64,000 nucleotides of DNA from Haliclystus octoradiatus. Taxonomy: Eukaryota > Cnidaria > Staurozoa > Stauromedusae > Haliclystidae. Shown piece by piece: positions 18,488-29,600 of this stretch. A model generated the notes under the pieces. That model was not told the DNA's origin. It was given only the letters and a program-made list of their open reading frames with translations, and ran no database searches. Location: assembly GCA_916610825.1 (NCBI GenBank), contig OU744448.1, positions 35,363,993 through 35,427,992 of the forward strand, read 5' to 3'. Numbering within the stretch: position 1 is the first letter of the stretch; every line of letters starts with the position of its first letter. The position numbers and the translations under genes were made by a program.

Positions 18488-19586
18488 CGGTGGGTCTAAA
18501 CAGCGGAAGCGCGGGAATCATTGTTTTAAACTCATGGCTTTTTAGAGATTGCAGAATCATCACGTGCGGAGATTCTATTGTCACCCTCTATGTCTATTGT
18601 CGCGATAGTCTTTCTATACCTTTCTAATCTTTTATTGATTAATACGATACACTATGAGGATTGTTGCCTGCATGCTAGATTTTTACGAAGTTATACTGTT
18701 TAATATTTTGATAATCGTTGATTTAACATAATTGTCACTTCAGCATAGAATGATCACGAATTCACGATCAGAACCTGTAATTGGATTGAAATCATCGTTC
18801 GTCAGATCGCGTCTAATAGATAGATATCTACCGCAACAAACATCAAGGAGTAATTAAGAGAAAACAATGAGAGTGAAAATATTGCAAAAAAAAGGTTATA
18901 TGACGTTCTATAGCTCTTGTCTAAATTATGTACTTAATAATTTAACTACCAAGTGATTTCACACAAATATTTCCTGTCCTTTTCAATTGATAATTTGATG
19001 AATATATAGATGGGGATCAGATTATTTTAAAAATATACTTTGGAATTGACTTGAACCCACCATGAAATTGGAACTTGAACTTGAATTGAGTCTCAATTTG
19101 AAACCATTTACTTCTCGATTCTCTTCGATCCAAATCCATTCGATTTATTCTGATATCAAATACCAATTCAAAGAAAATGGCTTTGTTAAAAATAACAATT
19201 GAAAGCGCATATTTGTATAAAATCACTTGGACGTTAAATATTAAGTACATAATTTAGACTAAAGCTATAGAACGTCATATAATCATATTTATGCAATATT
19301 TTAACTTTCATGTTTTCTCCTAATTACTCCTTGACTTTGATTGCGGTAGATATCTATCTATTAGACGCGATCTGACAAACAATAATTTCGATCCTAGTAC
19401 AGGCTCTGATCATTCTATGCTGAAAAGACAAATAAATGTTAAATCAACGATAATTGAAATATTAAATTTAAACACTATAATTTCGGGCGGATTAGCTCAG
19501 ATGGCAGAGCAACCGAACTTCAGATCGGATCATATCTGATCGACTGTGGTTCCGCACTTCCGCGCTTCCGCTGTTTAGACCCACCG
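18488..19586. mobile_element. Mutator-like foldback transposon, 10-bp TSD
   Basis: Outer inverted termini about 28 bp long begin CGGTGGGTCTAAACAGCG on both strands. They are flanked by an identical 10-bp direct repeat CCTACTGCTG (18478-18487 and 19587-19596). Inside lies a second, long inverted repeat: about 18677-18930 pairs with about 19255-19483, giving a large hairpin around a 320-bp loop. A 9-10 bp duplication with long terminal inverted repeats points to the Mutator-like (MULE) group; no transposase is present. The arms are asymmetric: between outer and inner repeats the left arm has about 160 bp of its own sequence and the right arm has a SINE head instead. Confidence 0.85.
19484..19552 (+). 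mobile_element. tRNA-like head of a SINE, truncated
   Basis: Begins GGGCGGATTAGCTCAGATGG (a pol III A-box-like start), contains AACTTCAGATCGGATC and ends at GACTGTGGTTC, where the B box should begin. The same 70 bases open the SINEs at 48084-48458 and 56918-61378 (both on the other strand). Here the SINE body is missing and the sequence runs directly into the transposon terminus. The anticodon arm does not fold into a normal 7-base loop, so this is not annotated as a working tRNA gene. Confidence 0.7.
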
Positions 19587-20127
19587 CCTACTGCTGTAAT
19601 CCCTAGGCGGGATTCTCAGCGGTCCCTCCAGGGGAAAACAGCTGATAAAAACCCATGTCAGGCAGATACCTTTTTGAAAATGAATTTCAAAACCAACTTA
19701 TAACTAACTAAGCTATACACTTGAACTTATTTAACTACACAATTTGATATTATCTATGACTATCATTGAAGAAGAGATGCTGGTGCTGGTGGACTTAATT
19801 GACGTACACTGTCGTACAGCAGATGAAAGTTTACAGTTTCAATGAATTGCATTATAGATATTGATTATTAGCAGCATGAATACTCACAGTTCCAATGCAA
19901 ACGTATTTACTTAAAGTTCTTTTTAAATTTAATTTCTTTCATCACTGGCATCTCAAAATAAAAGATTTCACTTATATGATTTCGTTGAAAAGAGGCTGCT
20001 TGAATAGGCCTACTTTCAGATTTGGTCAAATTGAATATCTAGATAGACTTACCGTATTCCGGTAGTGTGTTACTTAACGAATTATAATGTTACCGTTTGA
20101 TCTGACGAGATATTCTTAGTTAGGAAA

Positions 20128-20518
20128 ATGATTTTTAGGTTATCAAAAAATAAGCATGCCTTTGTTTTATCATTACTAAAACGAAGATTACGTTACAGTA
20201 AAGCCAAGGTAAGGAGTAAAGACATCAGTAATCAGTGAGTTGAGTTTTAATGTTGTGAGTTGAGCTGCCTGCAGATAGTCCTCTTTCTCTGTATTGTCGA
20301 TTGGGATTAAAAAAAGTTGTAAAGAGGTTCCATTATACGCTTCAAATATAATGGTTATTCCGTGAAATTAATTTCTATTGCAGACATTGGCTACAACCCA
20401 GAATGCAATTGATCCCGAACAACGTATCAGCAGAGGTCAAAGTATCATTTCTTTTAATCCAGCAAAAACAAAACAAGTACGGCACCTATCTATAAAAATG
20501 TTATTATTATTATTATTA

Positions 20519-20616
<98 letters not shown>

Positions 20617-23600
20617 AATAATAAATATTATCCAATAGCAGTAAAACTATTATATTATTATATTAAAAATATTATTATTATTATTATTATTATTATTATC
20701 ATTATTATTATTATTATCATTATTATTTGTAAGAAGAAAAGATAATAAAGTTTTATATGAGTTATATAGTCTAATGAAATGCAGACCGTAGATTTTTCCA
20801 GTATGATAGCTTCAAAATAGCATCATATACGTACGTAGTTTTGTCCCTACACATAAGTGCCAGGTACTCTGAATATCCGTATTTTGACAAGGTTGATTAA
20901 GTTCATTAAGCTTGGCTTTCAATTTTTCTTGTAATATTTTCTCCTCAAATGGTTTTGCTGAGTGGTACCTCCTTCTCCATTTGTGATGCTCAACTTTGGC
21001 AAGAGTAGGAGTAAGACCAAGATTCAAAATTCATAGTTTTAAAAATTCAACTGCACATTGACAGCGAATATGACAACCAAAATGAATAATACTTACAATA
21101 ACGCAAACTAGTTACAGTCAAACCTGCTGTAAGGGCCACCTCTATACAGCGGCCACCTGTCTATAGTGGTCACTCTTGCAACCTGTATTTAAAGGCCACC
21201 TGCCTATTATGGTCATTTTATCTACTGTATCTCTCATAGCTTTGCTTAGCAATATTCCTTCAGCTTTGTCACTGGAAGCTCATATTAAAAGCATTGCCTG
21301 TTTATTATTAATCATTATTCAGATGTTCTCAAAACAATCGCTTTGGCTTATTTGTAGGCTAGAGTTACTAAATCTAACGTTCTAAACTGTTTAATTAAAG
21401 ATTGATCAAGAACAGAAATGATTAAGTTATATTTCATAAATATGTTTTGTTTTCTTTACAAGTCTGCATTGAATTTGAATGGCAACTCAAACACTGTCAA
21501 AGGATTTGAAGATCTTAATCTTTCGAGCGAAATGATCATTGCCCTAAAAGATCTATGCGTTTATCACCCAACTGTAATTCAGGTATGAAATGAAATGAAA
21601 TTAAATAGCTCTATACTAATTATATCTGTTACTAAATGCTATTGATCTTCCTTTTCCAGTTAGGCACAATCCCTTTGGTCTTTCAAGGTAGCAACATTTT
21701 ATGTGCGTCTCAGACAGGTAGGTTATTCGTATTTTCATGATGTATTATTTGTACGAAATTAAATTTTCCTACCTTACAAAAATTATAATATTCTTTCTTT
21801 ATCTTCAAATCTAGGATCTGGCAAAACTCTGGCTTATTTGTCTCCAATAATTGATATGCTAAAAGCAGAAGAGGCAAATGGTTCTGTCATACGACCGAGC
21901 CATCCTCGCGCGTGTATTCTTGTGCCGTCACGAGAGCTAGCCACACAAACCCTAGTAAGTTGGATTATGCTATTTGAGATATGATTTTTATTTCTATCAA
22001 ATAAATGCTGATGTGGATTTTTCATTTTCAAGAAAATCGTCAAAGGAATTTGTCATCATGTACGTCTACGGTCAGCCGGCATGATTGGTGGTATATCTGA
22101 GGTATGTGTTAACGCATGAGTGATAACGCATGCCACATAATTCTCAATCTGAATTAATTTGAATTTTTCTATCAATTATTTAAAACATGTCAAAGGATGA
22201 AATGCTTATAGATTTTTAAGAATTTTATAGTAATTCTATTTTATTGTTTATTTTCAAGTCATCCATTCGCCGCTCTTTCAAACAACCCATTGACATTGTT
22301 GTATCTACGACAGGAACGTTACTCAAATACAAAAGAAGAGGTTAGTGCAAAGAAATATATTTTTATAACAAAAACGTAACACTAAAGGCCTGAGCAAACA
22401 ATCCAACTTTGCTGGTTAACTGCATACGACTAATATACGATTCGTATATTCCCCTGCAAATAAAATAAAGTTCATGAGTTCATGAACGTGAAATTACGCA
22501 AAAGTTCAGGAACTGTTCACAACTGTGTTTTTTTCACAGGGGTTGGACCATAATGGAGATTTTATCAATTTAAACATGCATTTGCCTCAGTCATCTATAG
22601 TTTCCGTGTTTATCTTTTGAACTGAATATTTCTCATGTCCTTAATTTGACAGATAGAACAATCCATTAATTCTAAATCAACATAAAAAATATTCTCAGAA
22701 ATGCAATCAGGAAGTCTTTTGGCTTACTCATACTCTTTTTGCTCTTACTCATACGCTTCTATGCTATGTTACATGGACATATTCAACAGGTAAAGCTCAT
22801 CAAAATTCCTCAGCATCTGTTGACTCTGAAACATTTTTGAATTGAATCAAAATCTTTTTCAGCCTGTTCGACTAGTTGAGATGGCAAATTAGGGCCCATT
22901 ATCGACCATTCAACTTCGTTCGACTGTATGGGCAAACGGTCAAACTTTGTTTGATTAGAGCTGATACAACAGCGTTGGATTGCTTGCTCAGCATTCACAG
23001 AAGTTGACAGGGTTGCATTTTATAATGATCATATCAAAATCAGATTTGTTCTGTTTTAAATAGAATTTCAGTTAGTTGTTATAGTTTTAAAAATATTGTC
23101 AACTGGGACAGACTGAATCAATTTTCCTTCAAACGTAAATTTTTGATCATGAATTAATGATTGCAGTTCGTAAGATGATCTTTACCTACTTGCATGTCAA
23201 CATGAAACATGTTTCATTGAAATAGAACTCATTGTATGTTATATACAGTCAAACCTGTTATAACGGTCACCTTTATATAGCGGCCACCTGTCTATAGTGG
23301 TCAATATATCTACCTCTCGTACCTGGCTGTTATCTACAGGTTTCACTGTAATCTCAAAGGCAACATATTCATCTGATCAAGATGGATTTCCTTCGGAGGG
23401 AATAGAAAGTAAATTGAGATAATTACAGAAGATTGTGTTTGCAAACAATATTTCCATACCTGAGGCACTAATCTATTTCTAGAAGAGCGACGCTTTTCAC
23501 TCAAATCACTTGTCTTATAATTTCACTGTAAATCAGTGTTTATATATTTAATAATTCCAAAAAAGCAAAATAATAGAAAGTAAAAGTTACTTGTGAAATG

Positions 23601-26562
23601 CATGCCTGACATCTTTTCTTTCGATTTGATGATAAGTTTTTCTTATTAATCTTTTTAAACAGGTTGGATTAATTTTACAGACCTTCAATTTATGGTCTTT
23701 GATGAAATCGACACTCTTCTAGATCCGAGTTTCAAAGAATCGACATTTCAAATCATCAACAGTTTGAGGGTAATTCTTTGTCTATCAATCTAACACAGAT
23801 AGCTAGATAGTGTATTGGGTCCACGAGCTTCAATTTCAGCGTGTGTGTGTGTGTGTACTAGTTACATGTGTGGGCTTTTCATTGATAACTGTGTGATCAT
23901 CTGTTGTGTTAGCTTGGTGATGTAAATCAATCAATCGATCAAAGGGAACCCCAATGCATTCTAGCAGGCGCTACAATACCATCAAAAGGTGTCATGGATG
24001 TTGTTCATGAACTGATACCGGTAAGTAGAGTACATACTATTTTTATCAATTTTTTATTTTTTATTATTTATTATTTATTTTATTGTTCTAGCAATTGAAG
24101 GTTACTAAATCAAGTCTACACAAAGTTTTACCCCATGTCAATCATCAGTTTGAGAAAGTTTCAACATCTGAGAAAGAAGGTGTGGTTGATTAATGTTGCC
24201 ATGGATACCATTACACACATACTATACTGCAGCAACACTCAAAACTATTGTTAAATTTTTATAAAATGATTTCAAAAACTAATTAGTTTTAGGATTGACA
24301 GACCTGAGATCATCAGCAACAGCTAGCTACAAAAATATAATGGTTGTTTTTTGTCTGTAGTTTTGGTTAAGCAACTGCTACGTAGTAAACATGGTCCATC
24401 ATTAACAAGGCAATGTGTTATATTCAGTAATTCAGCAACGACCAGCGCCTGGCTCTGTAATCAATTGAAAGAAAGTGATTTTGACGCAATATGTCTGCAT
24501 GGGAATATGTCACTTGAGGTAATTAATCAACTTACTTGAGCTGAGATGTCGCTAGAATGGCCACTGAATAACATTTCCACAGCTTAACTCAAGTCTATTT
24601 TATTTACTCTATGCTACTGACAAATGAACATGAGACAACTTTGACTTGATCCTCCGTCCATGCTACTCCATAATTATTTCAATTTCTTATCAATTATTCT
24701 TTTTCTAATTAGGAGAGGTCGCTAGTTTACGAGAAGTTTGCTGAAGGCAGTCATTGCATACTGGTTGCCACGGATATAGCATCACGCGGGTTGGATATGC
24801 CAAAAGTATGTAATAAAGAGTCTCAATTCAAATTCCATTTTAAACATACAAAGATACCTCATTATTATATCTCAATGTTTTGTACTTGATTGACTAGGTT
24901 GGCGTTGTTGTGAACTACGACTGCCCAACAAATGAAACAGACTATCTCCATCGTGCCGGTAGAACTGGCAGGATGTTTGGCACTCACACAGGCAAACCTG
25001 TTGTCTACACGTACATCACAAAAAACAAAGATGCCAGATTAGCCAAGAAGATACAAGTAAACCTTGAATTAATTAATTTCATACTACAAAAGTGTTCTGA
25101 TCAGATCTATCTTGAGCGATTCAAGATTTAATTACGTTTCCATTCTCATTCACCATAATAATATTATTACATTTTTTACTATTTTTTACTATTACTATTA
25201 TTATTATATTATTACCTTTGAATACATTGAATAATGAAAGCGGGGATTAGGCCAGTGATGTTTTGGTGGCGAACGGCGGCGTCCCTCATTATTTTCATTT
25301 GAAGTGACGGTTTATATGTCGCTTTCTTTTTCCGAATAATATTATCATCAAAATTATCAGTAATATAAAAATATGGGTTTTAGTCAGATGAAATTGATTT
25401 GTAGGCTACAGCCATTAGAAATACGCCACTTTTTCAATTACAATGCCCCCTTTTATATGTATGAAAGCAGAGTTAGACCTGCTATTAGAACAGACAGAGA
25501 TGCTTCACCTCAACACATTATGGAATGTGTTACATAATAATTATATCAACGACAATGTTAGTGGCATATAATTAATTATGTAACATACGTCCTTCCTATG
25601 AATATATATAAATTGCCAATTTTCTAAATTTGATATAATTAATCATTATCAAGTGCGGATGTCCATTTGTCACTTTATTTTTGACAAGGAAATACATGAT
25701 CCAATAGATTATACTGAATTAAGCCCTTCACTACAGAGCACCTAAGACATTCTAATCTAGAAACATTTTCCCATGGCTGCAGGGGATGTCCAGTATTCCT
25801 TGAAAGTGGAGTCTGCAGCCCCTACAAGAACTAAAGGCCATTCCCCACTACTTTATTTCACAAAAGCATAACCCCTCTCAGAAAAGTACACAATAGTGCA
25901 TTTAAGAAATGTGAAAAGGCCGTTATTAAAAACAATTGTGGTTGGGTTAGCTTGATATTGTTGAATCATACACATCATATTTTTATTTTTGAATGTGTTC
26001 TCTGCATCATGTATGCTCTACAATGGAATTTGGGTTTTATTTCATTTTAAAAGATATTTCATTTTAAAAGATATTTCATTTTAAAAGATATTTCATTTTA
26101 AAAGATATTTCATTTTAAAAGATATTTCATTTTAAAAGATATTTCATTTTAAAAGATATTTCATTTTAAAAGATATTTCATTTTAAAAGATATTTCATTT
26201 TAAAAGCAAACAAACATTGCAGCTTTTAACTACAAAAGTGTTCTGATTTATGAAAAACATATTTGGATTTTTCCGGGATTATGAAAAATGATTTGGTCAG
26301 GGTATCAAATTAATTCAACTAATTTAATCCCATTTCTAATTTCGGATTATACCACCTTTTGGATCTTCACAAAGATCTTTTCGATATTTAATGCTTTATT
26401 CCCTTGTAATAAATTTATTTTGTAACCTTTTCAAGAGAATTTTCTAATTAGTATTACCTTTTCATAGGATTTTAATCTCTATTGTTATAGACTGCAGCTA
26501 TGAAGAATATCAGTTTGAATGAAATTCACTTGAAAGGTCAGAAGACATTGACAAAGAGTTAG
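20128..26562 (+). CDS. DDX28: Mitochondrial DEAD-box RNA helicase DDX28-like
   Basis: ATP-dependent RNA helicase; vertebrate DDX28 assists mitochondrial large-ribosomal-subunit assembly. Fourteen exons: 20128-20208, 20384-20476, 21463-21582, 21660-21717, 21815-21954, 22033-22101, 22259-22340, 23663-23769, 23913-24020, 24092-24179, 24361-24518, 24713-24805, 24898-25056, 26491-26562; about 475 residues (human 540). Exon 1 encodes a basic, acid-free leader (FRLSKNKHAFVLSLLKRRLR) suited to mitochondrial import. Motifs: ASQTGSGKT (114-122), PSRELA, motif II DEID (228-231) in place of DEAD, GAT (269-271) in place of SAT, ATDIASRGLD (387-396), HRAGRTGR (417-424). The GAT and the following LHKVLPHVNHQF and C-terminal KKIQTAAMKN match the DDX28 subfamily. 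Exon 1 is my inference (phase 0, GTAAGG donor). Confidence 0.88.
20498..20738. repeat. TTA microsatellite, DDX28 intron 2
   Basis: TTA repeated from about 20498 to 20615, then a second TTA tract about 20671-20725 with TCA interruptions. On the plus strand the first tract reads as poly-leucine, a chance frame, not a protein. Confidence 0.95.
21116..21220 (+). mobile_element. Pogo/mariner-like MITE fragment
   Basis: Starts CAGTCAAACCTGCTGTAAGG and carries CAGCGGCCACCTGTCTATAG, the body of the family defined by the intact copy at 43921-44091. The 3' end is lost or diverged. Lies in DDX28 intron 2. Confidence 0.7.
22453..22543. mobile_element. Short foldback MITE with GTTCATGAAC core
   Basis: Begins CCCCTGCAAATAAA and ends TTTCACAGGGG, with GTTCATGAGTTCATGAACG and AGTTCAGGAACTG inside. 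A better preserved member lies at 47147-47287. Located in DDX28 intron 7. Confidence 0.55.
23246..23348. mobile_element. Pogo/mariner-like MITE, TA-flanked
   Basis: 103 bp from CAGTCAAACCTGTTATAACG to ACAGGTTTCACTG with TA on both sides, as expected for a Tc1/mariner/pogo TA duplication. Internal CGGCCACCTGTCTATAGTGG is shared with the other copies. It is shorter than the 171-bp copy at 43921, so it is an internal deletion form. In DDX28 intron 7. Confidence 0.8.
26038..26206. repeat. 17-bp minisatellite, about 10 copies, DDX28 last intron
   Basis: Head-to-tail GATATTTCATTTTAAAA units with essentially no divergence, in the intron between exons 13 and 14 (25057-26490). Confidence 0.95.
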
Positions 26563-26632
26563 AACGGTGAAAGCGACACAATACTCTTAATTAATTCCAT
26601 TTTTAATAATTTATCTTATTATTTACAATTGT

Positions 26633-29600
26633 TTACATGTACAAACAATCGAATGCTTCTTCAATTGCTCGCTGGCATGCCAATATCTCTGAATATCCAG
26701 ATGCCTTCTCTACGCCAGAAGCACTGCGTACGTGTTGTAAATACCTGAAAATAATAATGTTTGAAACAATGTAATTATAACTCAACATGTAACTAATTAA
26801 TGTAATTATAAGTTTGAGTTGGTTTTGAGTTGCTTCACTTACATTTTCGTGGATAATTGTGTTTCAGAAGGAAGTTGCGGTCCATTATTTTCAACAACAA
26901 TCGGTTTGTAAATATAGGGCTCTGCTGTTTTGATGGGTTTCAGTGACGATGACTTCGATGATGCCTGTAACAAATGCAAATTAGCAAATTCAAACATTTT
27001 ACATCTGTATGCTGTCAGTGCTGATATTTTGATGACAGTCAGCACAAATCCAGAATGCTTTTTTTCTTATTTGACGTTAATGAATTATTTGTGAATTCTT
27101 GCGCAGGGGCTGCCGGCCCTCCCAAACAGCCTCTCTTTAGAGTCTTGACTTTTGGTTGGGATTAACATTTGGTTTCAGTGTTTGATGAAATCCCAGTTAC
27201 CATTGGTTACCATACATCAAACCATGACATATTTAATTATCAACGTCAGTGTCAAAGGCCATGTCGAGAGATGGAATTTTATTTTGTTTACCTTGAGTGC
27301 GGATTGTTGACTAGAAAACAACAAAGATTTCTTTTCTTCAGCCTCTTTCTCTTTCTGATGGCGATGCCTTGCCAAGATCTCGCCGGCTGGTGCATTGGCG
27401 TATGTCTAAAATGAGTCAATCAAAACTTAACATATTTACGACAACGTCACAATTGCTTGTATTGATAGCATTGAGATTAATAATTACCAAATCGTTGAGT
27501 AATGCATTTCGATCTTTTTTCTTTTGCGATACAGCCTCTTTCTCACCGTCATTGATATCCTTTTGTCTTTTGTAAGCCTCTTTCTTCTCCAGTTCAAGTT
27601 TGGACATCATAGCAACCTCCTCTTGCATCTAAAATTGAAAATGCAATCAAACCTGTTATAGTGACCACCTCTTTATAGCAATCACCTGTCAATGGTGGTC
27701 AATCCCTTTGAATTTAAGTCAAAAGTTCTGGAGGTTTTCCAGTCTAACATTCAACTTATCATTTAAAGATGTGTCTTCTTTTAATCCATATTATTGTGTA
27801 ATACAAGAGAACTCTATCATCCCAACATCCGAATAGAGACATTAAAACTACAGATTTATTTTATTTTGATGTTGACTTGCCAATTTTGAGTTGTTCTTTC
27901 TGATGGCTGCATCATTTTCTTTTTTGAACTTTTCTACTTTTTTCTTGATTACGTCAGCATCAATATTGTTTGCAAGGTTCCACACTGGAAATTGATCAGA
28001 TATAAAATTACAGACTAACAGGATTTAGTAACAGGAATAACAGGATTTATTAACTGGAATAACAGGATGATGTTGAGTTGAGAAAATGAATGATGAATCC
28101 ATAACCTTTCCCATGAAAAATTGATTCATTTTATTGGAGTTTAAAAGAAAACTTTACGAAGCCGTTTAATTATTAATGAGTTCTTGTTCTTGTGAAAATG
28201 AACTGGGAACACCCATATGAGTTACTGTAGTTACTATATTAATTTTACATTTAGATAATATTCTCTTGTTTGTTGCTACATACCAATAGTTTCCACTTCT
28301 TCAAGATAGTTGTTGTATGCTAACAACGGATCTTTTTCATCTTGAAAGTCATGTTCACGCTTGTTATAGCTTACATAAAAAGAAAGCAGATGTGACATAA
28401 AACATTACATAGCAGTCTTTAGGTTTTAAATATTTCAAACAAATCAAAAGTAACAGACAGATAATAACAAAACATCGTCAATAACAAAGTAGGCTAATTT
28501 ATCACAATGAATTCTATTGCAGAGAATTAGTCATTCAGATTTGCTCAGCTTTTTTACTTAATCAGAAATAATAGTTAATATGTGGTTCCAATTTGCTGTC
28601 TTAATATGATGTGTAGATATACAAGGCCTTATGAGTTGCTCCTACATCTTAAGAATCTTCTTCCTGATGTCCACTTCTCTTTCGACAAGCGAGTCTTCAA
28701 ACTGTTGCAAACGGAAATCGGCTCTTCGCAACGGAGTATGACACTCAGGACAAGCAGAGGAAGGCCGCGTAAATAAAACATCCACACACGTCTGACACCT
28801 GTCAATCAATAAAAGACAGTGAAAAATCAATTTGAAGTTGAAACAATTCGTCGAATTTTAATTTTGATTCAATTCATAAAAAACAGGAACATTTTTTGAG
28901 CAGTGGGCTAACATGTTATATCCACAAAAACTAAAGACCAAGGTTAAGAGCAAGATCTCCATGTAAAGCCAGTCAATGACATCATGAGCATCATTAACAA
29001 TTCATGAACTACATCATTAGTAGTTGATCCCTAGTCCAAGGAGTTTCTCTTTAAAAATCAAAATACCTTGAATCAGAAACATTGATTGAGGGCAGAGGGG
29101 GATGAATGTAATTTTCAAACATGGAGATCAATTGCTGGAAAGTTTACAGGAAAATAATTATTAATGAAATAAATAAATGATGTTACGTCATGCATGCATT
29201 CATTTTATTTACTTGATGAAAAAGGTTACTCCTGTAAACTTTCTAGTGACTGACTAACAGAAAAAAAACATTAGATCCGTAAAACTTGTTGTTTTCGCAA
29301 CATCCCTTTAAAATTCTGAAAACTGAGAGTTGACTTCTGGTAACTGTTGAGTAGTTATTCTGTGGAGATCTTTAATATTCCTGAAAAAATCCCAAAAGAA
29401 ACTTTACCAAAAGTCTGAAATTCCGGCTCACGCCAAAAATTTTTGTCGCGCCCAGACCCCTCTAGTCATAACTGACGATGCTGACATCATCATAATCATT
29501 TGAATTCAATGGATTGATGTGCCTTTTCTGTTAAATGACTTGAATGTGTGTTGGTGAACATTTTTGTTTTCCCTATGGATCAATCCATGATGGCCTTCTT

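Larger units (their letters stand above)
18023..20127. other. Region between GLO1 and DDX28
   Basis: GLO1 and DDX28 are divergent (head to head), so both promoters should lie here. About half is the foldback transposon at 18488-19586 with its embedded SINE head. The rest shows no gene, RNA or repeat that I can support. Confidence 0.5.

Noticed and set aside
19484-19552. Functional tRNA gene
   Set aside because: The sequence lacks the 3' half after the B-box start, the anticodon arm does not fold normally, and the same head is repeated in SINEs.
20499-20635. Poly-leucine protein
   Set aside because: It is a chance translation of the TTA microsatellite in DDX28 intron 2.
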